The notes below the pieces were generated by a model. The model saw only the letters and a list, made by a program, of their open reading frames with translations, had not been told where the DNA came from and did no database searches. From the NCBI GenBank assembly GCA_902795965.1, contig CADBNI010000008.1, positions 1-50,941 of the forward strand: DNA of 50,941 bases. Reading direction: 5' to 3'. The position numbers and the translations under genes were made by a program. Below, one piece after another: positions 39,817 through 48,375 of this stretch (its first letter is position 1; every line of letters starts with the position of its first letter). This stretch comes from an uncultured bacterium (GTDB lineage: Bacteria > Cyanobacteriota > Vampirovibrionia > Gastranaerophilales > Gastranaerophilaceae).

Positions 39817-40772
39817 AATTGGTTTTCCTCCAAAAATGCAGCTCCTATGACTCCCGAAAAATCGCCTAATTGTGCTTTTTTAAATATTATTTTTTCGGCA
39901 GGTACGGGAAGTGATTTTGTTCTTGCCAATTTTATGGTTTTTTGATAGAAATAATCAACCGCATCAATCAACCCGCCGCCTAAGATAATCATTTCGGGAT
40001 TTATAAAATTAATAACACTTGCAATTCCGCCGGAAAGATATTCTGCGGCTTCCGTTACGCATTGGATAACAAGTTCGTCCTCACGTTCTATTGATTTTTG
40101 AATCATGCTTGATTTTATGGATTTGCCGTCCTCAAGAAAATCCGAAATTACGGATTTTCGCCCTTTTTTTAACGCGCCTTCAATTCTTTTTTCTATTGCC
40201 GAACGTGACGCGTATGCCTCAAGACAACCGTGCGCTCCGCAGGCGCATGCTCTGCCGTTTAAATCTACCGCAATGTGTCCGATTTCGCCTGCTGTACCTG
40301 TTGCCCCGTAAATGATTTTACCGTTTTTGATTATGGAAGATCCGATACCCGTTCCGACAAACACGCACACAAAATCGTCACAACCTTTTCCCGCTCCGAA
40401 TTTTTGTTCGCCCATTGCGGCTGTTTCGACATCATTACCGATAAAAACGGGAAGATTAAAATATTTGTACAGAAATTCTTTTATATTGAAATCAAAACAA
40501 TCCAAATTCGGAGCTCCGATAATAATCCCTTTTTTACGGTCAATTTGTCCCGCAGCTCCAACTCCGATTGAACTTATTTCATCTTTGGAAACCTTACATA
40601 TATCAAGAAGTTCTTCTATACCTTCAACGAGTTTTTTTGATATATTTTTTTTGCCATTTTCTTTTTTTGTCTTTTTCTTTACGAAATTTATAATTTTGCC
40701 GCTACTTTTATCAACAAGTGCAAAAAGGATTTTTGTTCCGCCTAAATCAATACCGATTGAATACTTTTTCAT
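39813..40772 (-). CDS. ROK-family sugar kinase (glucokinase-like)
   Basis: The 319-residue protein has the ATP-binding SIGIDLGGTKILFALVD, the sugar-site GNDVETAAMGEQ and FVGTGIGSSII, and the ROK motif GEIGHIAVD followed by the zinc-binding CACGAHGCLEAYAS. It phosphorylates glucose or a similar hexose or N-acetylhexosamine; the substrate cannot be set from sequence alone. It is the first gene of the operon. TATAAT lies 8 nt before the ATG without a binding site. It is divergent from the GH13-like gene. Confidence 0.93.
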   Translation of the reverse strand: MKKYSIGIDLGGTKILFALVDKSSGKIINFVKKKTKKENGKKNISKKLVEGIEELLDICKVSKDEISSIGVGAAGQIDRKKGIIIGAPNLDCFDFNIKEFLYKYFNLPVFIGNDVETAAMGEQKFGAGKGCDDFVCVFVGTGIGSSIIKNGKIIYGATGTAGEIGHIAVDLNGRACACGAHGCLEAYASRSAIEKRIEGALKKGRKSVISDFLEDGKSIKSSMIQKSIEREDELVIQCVTEAAEYLSGGIASVINFINPEMIILGGGLIDAVDYFYQKTIKLARTKSLPVPAEKIIFKKAQLGDFSGVIGAAFLEENQL

Positions 40773-40780
40773 ACAATTTG

Positions 40781-40786
40781 ATTATA
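40781..40786 (-). promoter_or_regulatory. -10 box of the ROK-GT9 operon
   Basis: Minus-strand TATAAT, 8 nt, ATG at 40772. It implies a leader of at most 1-2 nt. Confidence 0.5.
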
Positions 40787-40849
40787 TATAAAAAATCTCA
40801 TAATTGCAAAAAATATAATTATCTGTTAGCATAGGTTTAGGAGAGGGAT

Positions 40850-42397
40850 ATGAATTTGATAAAAAAACTTTTTGTATTGACGGTTGTATCGTTTATGTTT
40901 GCACAGGATGCGTTTTCCGCAAATATGTGGATAAATGATTTGAGAAAATTATTTTTGACAAACGGTGCAATAATTTACGAGATAAATTTAAGAACCTTTG
41001 GAGCTGAAGATTCTAATCATAACGGCATTATTGACTTTGACGAAGCGGAAGAAAGCGGAAATTTCTTAAATGCAATTCAAAGACTTGATGAACTTTCGCA
41101 AAAAGGAATAAATACAATTCATGTGTTGCCGATTACGCCCGTAGGGAAAACAAAAGCTCTCGGTACTGCAGGTTCTTTGTATGCGGCATCATCTTTTGAT
41201 ACGTTAAATCCTCAGCTTGCAAGCAAACATACGGCATTGCCGATAAAAACTCAGGCTTTAAAGTTTATTAATGAGGCTCACATCAGAAATATAAGAGTAA
41301 TTATTGATTTGCCGTCCTGCGGTTCTTATGATTTGTATTTGGAACGTCCGGAGCTTTTTGTAAAAGATAAATCGGGTCAGCCCGTTATTCCTGCGGATTG
41401 GACGGACGTAAGACTTTTAAATTCGGGAACGGAAACTGCCGTAAATAAGGATGTATTTAATCTTTATAAGGGATTTGTCGATATGGTGCTTGATCTTGGA
41501 GCAGACGGTATAAGGGCTGATGTTGCAACAAACAAACCCGCAAAATTTTGGAAAGATTTGATTTCTTATTCACGTGCAAAAGATCCTCAGTTTTTGTGGC
41601 TTGCGGAATCTTCCGACAGTTGGACGGAAGGTGTTAGTCCATATGCGGTTTTTACCCCTTACAACAAACTTTTGGAGGCGGGATTTGACGGATTTTACGG
41701 AAGTTATTTCAAACTTAAAGATTTTAAAAACGGCAAAGAATTGATTAACTTGGTTGCAAATACAAAAAATATTACATCAAAGTATAATGAACCAAAAGCC
41801 GTTATAGGAAGTTTTACGACACATGATGAAATGAGTCCGATACTCGTAAACGGTGTAAAATTATCTCAAATGATTATGTGGCTTGATGCTACACTGCCCG
41901 TAAATTCTTATTTTGTTGACGGTTTTGATACGGGTGACAGTTATCTGTATATGTGGGCAAACAAAGAGGCTTTCAAAACTTTTACCGATGACGATATTTA
42001 TTTTGTTCACAGGGGCAAAATTGATATATTCAATTTTTCAAGACGTCCGGGTGGTACTCTTGACAAATTGGCAGCGGAGTTTGCGGCTTCAAACAGAATA
42101 AAAAATACATTTTTGCCTTTCATAAACAAAGGTAAATATGTGACACTCAAAACAACATCTCCGTCAGTTTTTGCATACGGTTACGGATACGAAGGCAAAA
42201 GTGTTGTTGTATTTGGAAACCTTGATTTTAAAAATGACATTGATGCGGAAATTTTTGTTCCAAAGTTTAACAAAGATAATTCTGTAATACCCGTAAAAAT
42301 AGAAAGTATACCGATTGCACAAAAAAACGGGTTTAAAATAAATTTAAAAGCGGGCGAGATTATTGTTTTGCTTTTGAACGATACGGAAATAAAATGA
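40850..42397 (+). CDS. Exported GH13-like alpha-amylase family protein
   Basis: The 515-residue protein has a signal peptide (about 1-24) and an EF-hand-like loop DSNHNGIIDFDE (54-65) inserted in the first barrel loop. The GH13 (beta/alpha)8 barrel keeps the three carboxylates: GIRADVATN (Asp224, nucleophile), LWLAESSDS (Glu253, acid/base) and THDEMS (Asp326). The first conserved region, usually ending Asn-His, reads VIIDLPSCGS, so the -1 subsite differs. A C-terminal beta domain follows (about 420-515). It may act on oligosaccharides in the periplasm, or it may be an altered member with a different activity. GGAGAGGG precedes the ATG. Confidence 0.85.
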   Translation: MNLIKKLFVLTVVSFMFAQDAFSANMWINDLRKLFLTNGAIIYEINLRTFGAEDSNHNGIIDFDEAEESGNFLNAIQRLDELSQKGINTIHVLPITPVGKTKALGTAGSLYAASSFDTLNPQLASKHTALPIKTQALKFINEAHIRNIRVIIDLPSCGSYDLYLERPELFVKDKSGQPVIPADWTDVRLLNSGTETAVNKDVFNLYKGFVDMVLDLGADGIRADVATNKPAKFWKDLISYSRAKDPQFLWLAESSDSWTEGVSPYAVFTPYNKLLEAGFDGFYGSYFKLKDFKNGKELINLVANTKNITSKYNEPKAVIGSFTTHDEMSPILVNGVKLSQMIMWLDATLPVNSYFVDGFDTGDSYLYMWANKEAFKTFTDDDIYFVHRGKIDIFNFSRRPGGTLDKLAAEFAASNRIKNTFLPFINKGKYVTLKTTSPSVFAYGYGYEGKSVVVFGNLDFKNDIDAEIFVPKFNKDNSVIPVKIESIPIAQKNGFKINLKAGEIIVLLLNDTEIK

Positions 42398-42455
42398 TTG
42401 CGGATAAAATCTTTTTATGCTAATATTCTGCTTGTAGAATTTATGAGGTGAATAT

Positions 42456-43115
42456 ATGCAAGCGCGCAGAGCAGCCAGAGAATTGGCGTTTATACTGTTT
42501 TCACAGTTTGACAAAAAGATAACTAATTATTCGAGAGAAGATTTACAAAATATTATTCTAAAATCCGTCAGAATTTTGACGAGCAGTGCAAGTGACGAAC
42601 TTAAAACAGCTTTGGGTTCGTTGATTGCGATGAGAGATCAAATCGAAACTTTTGAAGCCGAATCGGAAATTAATTTGAAAAGACCTATAGGTGCGGCAAA
42701 TATTCCCGTACCTTTGCCTATGACTTCCGATATGACCGGCAGAATTAACGAGATGATTGATATTGCGGAAAAGTCACTTCTTGCTTTGGAAATTGCCGAG
42801 TTTACAACTCTTGATTCGCAGCATGAGGTTAAAAATTATGCCGTAGAAATTGCGGAATTTTTCCAGAAAAACCACGAAGAAATTGACAATATTATTCAAA
42901 AATATGCAAAAAATTGGGATTTGGGACGTCTTGTTAAGATGGACAAAGATATTTTGCGTATTGCAATCGTTGAGCTTTTGTACATCAAAGATGCTCCTAT
43001 GAAAGTTGTTGTTGATGAAGCACTTGAGTTGGCGAAAAAATATTCGACGGACGACAGTGCCTCATTTATCAACGGGATTTTGGCAAAAATTATTGTTGAT
43101 TATGGGGTGAAATGA
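42456..43115 (+). CDS. nusB: Transcription antitermination factor NusB
   Basis: The 219-residue protein begins ARRAARELAFILFSQFDK and ends with the NusB helices DKDILRIAIVELLYIKDAPM, VVVDEALELAKKYSTDDSASF and INGILAKI. NusB with NusE (S10) binds boxA RNA and promotes antitermination in rRNA operons. A middle insertion (about 55-105) makes it longer than the E. coli protein, as in cyanobacteria. GAGGTG precedes the ATG. Confidence 0.94.
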   Translation: MQARRAARELAFILFSQFDKKITNYSREDLQNIILKSVRILTSSASDELKTALGSLIAMRDQIETFEAESEINLKRPIGAANIPVPLPMTSDMTGRINEMIDIAEKSLLALEIAEFTTLDSQHEVKNYAVEIAEFFQKNHEEIDNIIQKYAKNWDLGRLVKMDKDILRIAIVELLYIKDAPMKVVVDEALELAKKYSTDDSASFINGILAKIIVDYGVK

Positions 43116-43125
43116 GTTTGCGGAG

Positions 43126-43240
43126 TAAGCTAAGTTTGATAAGTACATTTCAATAGCGGCACTCGCTAAATTTCACTAAATTATAATAAACGTAAAGTAC
43201 TTACCCGACTTACCAAACTTACCTTACTTATCAAACCTGT
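43126..43240. repeat. Two family B arrays between nusB and ftsY
   Basis: A first short array in one direction (about 43126-43154, with TTTGATAAGTACA) is followed by a larger one in the opposite direction (43195-43240, GTACTTACC, CGACTTACC, AAACTTACC, TTACTTATC). Between them is a GCGGCACTCGC hairpin-like stretch. Confidence 0.65.
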
Positions 43241-43263
43241 TTCCCTATTTGTCTTTTTTATGA

Positions 43264-43269
43264 TATTAT
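43264..43269 (+). promoter_or_regulatory. Extended -10 box of ftsY, leaderless geometry
   Basis: TGA-TATTAT, 6 nt (ATGGTT), ATG at 43276. This spacing favours ATG 43276 over the ATG at 43270. Confidence 0.55.
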
Positions 43270-43275
43270 ATGGTT

Positions 43276-44187
43276 ATGTTCGGCTTTTTTAAAGAAAAAT
43301 TTAATAATCTGAAAGAAGTTGTTTCAAATACCGCACAAAATCTTGTCGGTAACGTAGTTAATGCCGTAGGACAAGAGGAAGAATTTTCCGAATTTGTGCT
43401 TGATGATATGGAAGATACGCTTATCAGTGCGGATTTGGGTGTGGGATATGCGGCGGAGTTGGTCGACAATTTGAGAAATCAAGACAAAATTAAACCTGCT
43501 CAGGTAAAAGATTATTTGAAAACCGAGTTTTTAAAAACCTTAAATGAAGCAGGCAGTAATGTTTTAAATTTTGAGAACGGCCTAAATATCTACTTTATTA
43601 CCGGTGTTAACGGTGTAGGAAAAACCACTCTTATCGGAAAACTTGCGTACAAATTTAAAAACGAGGGGAAAAAAGTTCTTATTGCTGCGGGGGATACTTT
43701 CCGTGCGGCTGCGGAAGAACAGTTGGATATCTGGTCAAAACGTGCGGGTGCAGATATTGTAAGACGTGATAAAGCAGATCCTGCATCTGTTGTTTTTGAA
43801 GCTATTGACAAGGCAAAAGCCGAAGGCTATGATGTCATTCTTGTCGATACTGCGGGTCGTTTGCAAAATAAATTTAACCTGATGGAAGAACTCAAAAAAA
43901 TTAAATCCGTTATAGATAAAAAAGCCCCCGAATCTTTGCGGGAATGTATGCTTGTTTTGGACGCAAATACCGGTCAAAACGGATTGCAACAGGCAAAAGT
44001 CTTTTCGGAAGCGGTAAATCTGACTTCCGTTGCTTTGACAAAACTTGACGGTTCTGCAAAAGGGGCGATAGTTCTTGCTGTTGCACGCGAAATGAAATTG
44101 CCCGTAAAACTTGTCGGTGTCGGTGAAAAAATGGAAGATTTAAAAACATTTAATTCCGATGAATTTATCGAGGCGATTTTTCAATAA
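43276..44187 (+). CDS. ftsY: Signal recognition particle receptor FtsY
   Basis: The 303-residue protein is an SRP GTPase receptor that docks ribosome-SRP complexes to the membrane. It has the N domain (about 1-85) and the G domain: FITGVNGVGKTTLIGKLAYK (P-loop), AAGDTFRAAAEEQLDIW, VDTAGRLQNKFNLMEEL, LDANTGQNGLQQAKVF, TKLDGSAKGAIVL and LVGVGEKMEDL. The long acidic N-terminal A domain of E. coli is missing, as in many bacteria. ATG 43276 is preferred. Confidence 0.96.
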   Translation: MFGFFKEKFNNLKEVVSNTAQNLVGNVVNAVGQEEEFSEFVLDDMEDTLISADLGVGYAAELVDNLRNQDKIKPAQVKDYLKTEFLKTLNEAGSNVLNFENGLNIYFITGVNGVGKTTLIGKLAYKFKNEGKKVLIAAGDTFRAAAEEQLDIWSKRAGADIVRRDKADPASVVFEAIDKAKAEGYDVILVDTAGRLQNKFNLMEELKKIKSVIDKKAPESLRECMLVLDANTGQNGLQQAKVFSEAVNLTSVALTKLDGSAKGAIVLAVAREMKLPVKLVGVGEKMEDLKTFNSDEFIEAIFQ

Positions 44188-44201
44188 GTGAGACGTAAAA
44201 A

Positions 44202-45323
44202 GTGAAAAGTGAAAATTTCGTTACGTTAAAAAAAATAAAAACCAAGTCAGATAATGAAATAGAACTAATCGGTTTATCTTCAGATGAGGAAAAATTTTCG
44301 CATTGTCCGCTTGTTATCGGTGTTTTTCACGGTGATGAACCGCAGGGTAAATATTTGATTGAGGAGTATTTGAAAAATTTGTCGGGAGAACCCCCTCTCC
44401 CCTGCCCTCCCCCTCGAGGGGGGAGGGAGTATAAGAAATGTCAATACTCTCGATTTTCGTTAATAAAAGCAAAAGAATTGCGAAAAAATTGTACAGATGC
44501 TGAAAAAATTATGTGGGAAATTTTGCGAGCAAAAAATTTGTTCGGCTTAAAGTTCAGAAGGCAACAACCTATTGGTAAATATGTAGTTGATTTTGTTTGT
44601 TTTGACAAAAAACTTATAATTGAACTTGATGGCGGGCAGCATGGGGAGGAACAAAACAGATTAAAAGATGATGAGAGAACAAAGTATCTTGAACATTTAG
44701 GATATAAAGTTTTAAGATTTTGGAATAATGATGTATTACACAATATAGATGGTGTAACAGATGTAATTCTTAGTTCCGTTTTTGTCGGAGAGTATGTAAG
44801 ATGGGCTGAAAATAGTTCCCTCCCCCCTTTGAGGGGGAGGGTTAGGGAGAGGGGGATTTTATTTATCCCCTGTTTAAACCCCGACGGAATGGCGCAAAAT
44901 ACCCGCACAAACGCTAACGGAGTTGATTTAAACAGGAATTTTCCGACAAAAAATTGGGGCGAAGATACGAGTACGGCAGGGGAAAATCCTTCTGATTATT
45001 TTGGCGGAAAATCACCCGCAAGCGAGATTGAAACACAATTTGTCATTGATGTGATTGAAAAATACAATCCGTTCGTTATCTTGACTCTTCATGCTCCTTA
45101 TAAGGTGGTGAATTATGACGGACCTGCGCGTGAAATTTCCGAAGAAATTTCAAAAATAATCGGTTATCCCGTAGAAGAAAGTATCGGATATCCGACCCCG
45201 GGAAGTTTCGGAACTTATGCGGGTGTGGAAAGAAATATCCCTGTCATAACTCTTGAATTGGACGAAAAAATATCGGTCGAAGAATTGTCCCGACCGATAT
45301 TTGAAATTTTTGAGATGTTATAA
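44202..45323 (+). CDS. M14 peptidase (murein peptide amidase-like) interrupted in frame by a DUF559 domain
   Basis: The 373-residue product is two proteins in one. Residues 1-63 and 219-373 form an M14 zinc carboxypeptidase: Zn ligands in GVFHGDEPQG (His43, Glu46) and TLHAPYKVV, LNPDG, NANGVDLNRNFPT, and the catalytic Glu in TLELDE. This resembles MpaA, which cleaves the gamma-D-Glu-diaminopimelate bond in murein recycling. Residues 64-218 are an inserted DUF559 nuclease-like domain (AEKIMWEILRAKNLFGLKFR, QQPIGKYVVDFVCFDKKLII, ELDGGQHGEEQ) between GC-rich inverted repeats. Taking it out joins LSGE to ILFIPCLNPDG and gives a normal-length M14 (218 residues). The start is GTG at 44202 without a clear binding site. 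Whether the fused product keeps either activity is unknown. Confidence 0.88.
   Translation: MKSENFVTLKKIKTKSDNEIELIGLSSDEEKFSHCPLVIGVFHGDEPQGKYLIEEYLKNLSGEPPLPCPPPRGGREYKKCQYSRFSLIKAKELRKNCTDAEKIMWEILRAKNLFGLKFRRQQPIGKYVVDFVCFDKKLIIELDGGQHGEEQNRLKDDERTKYLEHLGYKVLRFWNNDVLHNIDGVTDVILSSVFVGEYVRWAENSSLPPLRGRVRERGILFIPCLNPDGMAQNTRTNANGVDLNRNFPTKNWGEDTSTAGENPSDYFGGKSPASEIETQFVIDVIEKYNPFVILTLHAPYKVVNYDGPAREISEEISKIIGYPVEESIGYPTPGSFGTYAGVERNIPVITLELDEKISVEELSRPIFEIFEML
44391..44855 (+). mobile_element. DUF559-encoding insertion element with 25-bp terminal inverted repeats
   Basis: The left end 44391-44415 (CCCCCTCTCCCCTGCCCTCC, then CCCTC) and the right end 44831-44855 are inverted copies with 22 of 25 matches. 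The element is 465 bp, exactly 155 codons, open in the frame of the host gene throughout. It encodes a PD-(D/E)XK-like DUF559 domain (DFVCFDKKLIIELDGGQH). The terminal sequences look like the short GC-rich family A repeats in this window. No target-site duplication is clear. I infer that this is the autonomous, nuclease-bearing form. Confidence 0.8.
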
Positions 45324-45324
45324 T

Positions 45325-45771
45325 TTATTCGTCAATTTCTACGTTATAAAAAGCATCCGTGTTTTCATTCCTGAATACAACTCCGCCTGTACCTTTGGAA
45401 ACTCCCGCATCGGAATAAAATCCGTTAAATTTAACGTAGTAGTTTGTTATACCTTTTTGATTTAAAGCTCTGTTAATTTTTGGTGCAAGATTTCCATTTG
45501 TATCTTGAGTATCAATTTTTCCGTCACCGTTAACATCCATATGTCCAAGTGCTAATCCGAGCATTTCAAAGCCTTTTTCACCTTTTTCACCCGTAAAAAC
45601 AATTTCATTATTTTTACCTTTACTCGGATCATATTCCTGACCGTTTAGTGTAATCTTTTTTCCTACAGGTACAAAATAAGTGCCTGTAACTTTTTTCGTG
45701 TTTGTATCAAACAGTTTAATTGCAGTATAACCTTTTGGTACGCCTCCGGCTTTTTTAGGTCCGTCAACCAT
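45325..45771 (-). CDS. Small protein with EF-hand/dockerin-like calcium loop
   Basis: The 148-residue protein has no signal peptide (start MVDGPKKAGGVPKGYTAIKL). Its centre has MDVNGDGKIDTQDTNG (about 88-102), an EF-hand or dockerin-type calcium loop. The first half is beta-rich, with TNTKKVTGTYFVPVGKKITL. The last part is Gly/Asn-rich. AAAGGAG precedes the ATG. No family is recognised; the stop is next to the convergent M14 gene. Confidence 0.75.
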   Translation of the reverse strand: MVDGPKKAGGVPKGYTAIKLFDTNTKKVTGTYFVPVGKKITLNGQEYDPSKGKNNEIVFTGEKGEKGFEMLGLALGHMDVNGDGKIDTQDTNGNLAPKINRALNQKGITNYYVKFNGFYSDAGVSKGTGGVVFRNENTDAFYNVEIDE

Positions 45772-45908
45772 TGTATGTTCTCCTTTCTTTATTGCACGTA
45801 TATATTAATTAAATATTTTTTATATACAAAATTGCGCATATTTTTATTTTTTTTACATTTGTTAACATTTTATTTTTTTTGTAATAGTATAAAAATATTA
45901 ACAATATT

Positions 45909-45981
45909 TGTCATTCTGAGGCTGACAAATTATGAGATTCTTCGCTTTGCTCAGAATGACAAACAGCCGAAGAATCTCATA
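45909..45981. repeat. Palindromic repeat, family E
   Basis: TGTCATTCTGAGGCTGACAA, then ATTATGAGATTCTTCGC, TCAGAATGACA and GCCGAAGAATCTCATA: nearly the same as 6611-6684. It lies just upstream of cysS. The rest of the 224-bp gap is AT-rich without a visible gene. Confidence 0.78.
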
Positions 45982-46015
45982 AAAACTAAATAACTTGCAT
46001 ATAGAGGGATTTGAA

Positions 46016-47389
46016 ATGAAATTGCACAATTCTTATACGAATACTACCGAAGAATTTAAACCTATTGACGGAAATAAAGTCAAGATGTATGTTTGCGGAC
46101 CTACGGTTTATGATTTTGCACACCTCGGGCATGCACGCTGCTATATTACGTGGGACGTTTTGTATCGTTACTTAAAATTCAGAGGGTATGACGTTACATA
46201 TTGCCGTAATGTTACTGATGTTGACGATAAAATTTTGAAAAAAGCGGAGAAAGAAGGAAAAACTCCAGAAGAAGTTTCGCAGTATTGGTATAAGCAGTTT
46301 GATAATTCAATGAAAGCGTTGAATAATTTAAAACCCGATATTGAACCTTTTGCAACAAAAACTCTCGGTGAAATGATTTCGATTGTAAAAGATTTGATTA
46401 ATAAAGGTTATGCTTACGAAGTTAACGGAGATGTTTATTTCAGGGTTAAAAAATTCGGCAGATACGGAAGCCTTTCAGGTCAGCCGATTGATAAACTTGA
46501 AAGCGGTGCAAGGATTGAGGTCGGAGAGCAAAAAGAAGATCCGCTCGATTTTGCATTATGGAAAAAAGATGACAAATTCGGTTACAATTCTCCTTGGGGT
46601 GTAGGTCGTCCGGGCTGGCATATTGAATGCTCGGCAATGAGCAGAAAATATTTGGGCAAAACTATTGATATTCACGCGGGCGGAGCGGATTTGATTTTCC
46701 CTCATCACGAAAATGAAATTGCTCAATCCGAATGTGCAAACGGTTGCAAGTTCGTAAATTATTGGCTTCATAACGGGTTTGTAACCATTAATAAAGAAAA
46801 AATGTCGAAATCTCTCGGCAATTTTCTGACTATTGACGATTTACTCAAAAAATATGATGCAAATACGATAAGATTTTTCATTTTGACAAATCATTACAGA
46901 ATGCCTGTCGAATTTTCGGACGAAGCTCTTACTTCTGCTCAGGCAGGTGTAAAACGTTTATTGAACGCTAAGCAGACTAAAGTTGATGAAATTTTTGACA
47001 TTTCTCAAACCGAAGAATACAAAAAATTTGTTGAGGCTATGGACGACGATTTGAACACTTCAAAGGCACTCGCAGTTCTCTTTGAGCTTACAAACAAAGC
47101 TAATAAAGATGAAAAAGAGGCATTCACTGTTCTTTATAAATTGGCATCTGTTTTAGGTTTTACTTTTGAAAAACAAGGGCTTTCCGAGGAAGAAACCGAA
47201 AATGCAATAAAACATGTGTCCGAAGTTTTGGGTAAGACCTTTAATTCAATGGACGAGATTATTGCTTGCAGAAAAGAGGCTCGTGAGGCGAAAAACTGGG
47301 ATATCGCAGACAAAATCAGAATTGCGCTTGACGAGGTTAATATCGTATTGAAAGATTCCAAAGACGGCACGATAATTGAGAAAAAGTGA
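46016..47389 (+). CDS. cysS: Cysteinyl-tRNA synthetase
   Basis: The 457-residue protein is a class I synthetase charging tRNA-Cys. It has MYVCGPTVYDFAHLGHAR (zinc Cys and the HIGH-type motif), the second zinc ligands in GWHIECSAMS and HAGGADLIFPHHENEIAQSE, the KMSKSLGNF signature and the C-terminal anticodon-binding helices. The ATG at 46016 is chosen because AGAGGGA lies just upstream; a TTG at 45995 in frame lies before it. Confidence 0.97.
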   Translation: MKLHNSYTNTTEEFKPIDGNKVKMYVCGPTVYDFAHLGHARCYITWDVLYRYLKFRGYDVTYCRNVTDVDDKILKKAEKEGKTPEEVSQYWYKQFDNSMKALNNLKPDIEPFATKTLGEMISIVKDLINKGYAYEVNGDVYFRVKKFGRYGSLSGQPIDKLESGARIEVGEQKEDPLDFALWKKDDKFGYNSPWGVGRPGWHIECSAMSRKYLGKTIDIHAGGADLIFPHHENEIAQSECANGCKFVNYWLHNGFVTINKEKMSKSLGNFLTIDDLLKKYDANTIRFFILTNHYRMPVEFSDEALTSAQAGVKRLLNAKQTKVDEIFDISQTEEYKKFVEAMDDDLNTSKALAVLFELTNKANKDEKEAFTVLYKLASVLGFTFEKQGLSEEETENAIKHVSEVLGKTFNSMDEIIACRKEAREAKNWDIADKIRIALDEVNIVLKDSKDGTIIEKK

Positions 47390-47392
47390 GAA

Positions 47393-47429
47393 GTTGGGTA
47401 AGTAAGATAAGTTTGATAAGTACTTATCT
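47393..47429. repeat. Family B array after cysS
   Basis: GGGTAAGTAAGATAAGTTTG followed by ATAAGTACTTATC: the inverted orientation of the 94-138 array. Confidence 0.65.
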
Positions 47430-47446
47430 GAAGAATATATGTGCTG

Positions 47447-48373
47447 TTAGAGTTTCGTTATCTTTATCCCCTGATAAGTATTTCTTTTTTCAAATTCTTT
47501 GTCAATGTTATTGAGGCATCTGAATTTGCCGTTAATCCATTGCGGAGCAATAAGGGTTTTACTGTATCCGCTTCCCGCAAGTCGATGGATAGTTGTTTCG
47601 GGCGGTAAATATTCCAAAAAATCGCAGACTGTTTTTATATATTCTTCTTCGCTCATAAATTCAATTTCGCCCGCTGAATACATTTGAGCTAATTTTGTAT
47701 TTTCAAGTGCGCAGAGCATGTGGATTTTTACCCCGTCAACTTTCAGCCTTGCAAGTTCTTTTGCTGTTTCCATAATTTCGTCATGTGTTTCCCAAAGTCC
47801 GAAAATAACGTGAACACATACATTAATCCCCGCTTCTTTTGTCTTTTCATAAGCTCTTAGAAAACAGTCGTAATCGTGTCCTCTGTTAATTTTTTTTAAT
47901 GTTTTATTGTGAATTGACTGCAAACCGTACTCAATCCAAGTGTAATAATCGTCTTTGAATGAAGAAATAAGTTTAATTTTTTCATCATCAATACAGTCGG
48001 GGCGTGTTCCGATTGAAATTCCTATTATATCGGGGTCGCAAAGTGATGATTTATAAATTTTTTCAAGTTCGTTTACGGGTTTGTAGGTGTTTGAAAACGC
48101 TTGAAAATACGACATAAATTTTTGTGCCTTAAACCGTTTTTTCAAATATTCCGTATCGGCTTTGAGTTGTTCTTCTATCGTTAAGAGATTTGAATGCGAA
48201 TTTGAAAAACTCCCGCCGTCGTCACAAAAAATACAACCGCCCGAAGAAATTGTTCCGTCGCGATTTGGACACGAAAAACCGGCGTCAAGAGTGATTTTGT
48301 AAACCTTAACACCGAATTTATTTTTCAGATATACGCCAAATTGGTTGTAGCGTTTATCGGTATTGTTAAACAT
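47447..48373 (-). CDS. Radical SAM protein, YhcC/TIGR01212 family
   Basis: The 308-residue protein has the iron-sulphur cluster Cys residues in CPNRDGTISSGGCIFC, GISIGTRPDCI and the EYGLQSIHNKTLKKINRGH segment. It ends with HRLAGSGYSKTLIAPQW. The family is widespread and of uncertain function, with a suggested tRNA- or protein-modification role. The small zinc-ribbon gene upstream ends 2-3 nt before the ATG, and no separate binding site is seen, so translation is probably coupled. Confidence 0.9.
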   Translation of the reverse strand: MFNNTDKRYNQFGVYLKNKFGVKVYKITLDAGFSCPNRDGTISSGGCIFCDDGGSFSNSHSNLLTIEEQLKADTEYLKKRFKAQKFMSYFQAFSNTYKPVNELEKIYKSSLCDPDIIGISIGTRPDCIDDEKIKLISSFKDDYYTWIEYGLQSIHNKTLKKINRGHDYDCFLRAYEKTKEAGINVCVHVIFGLWETHDEIMETAKELARLKVDGVKIHMLCALENTKLAQMYSAGEIEFMSEEEYIKTVCDFLEYLPPETTIHRLAGSGYSKTLIAPQWINGKFRCLNNIDKEFEKRNTYQGIKITKL

Positions 48374-48375
48374 TA

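Noticed and set aside
44391-44855. Intein in the M14 peptidase
   Set aside because: The insert starts with Pro-Pro and ends with Arg-Gly before Ile. It lacks the Cys/Ser/Thr nucleophiles and the terminal His-Asn that protein splicing needs, and it matches DUF559 rather than Hint domains.
44441-44908. Minus-strand frame across the DUF559 element
   Set aside because: It has no motif or binding site, while the plus-strand frame carries a clear nuclease domain.
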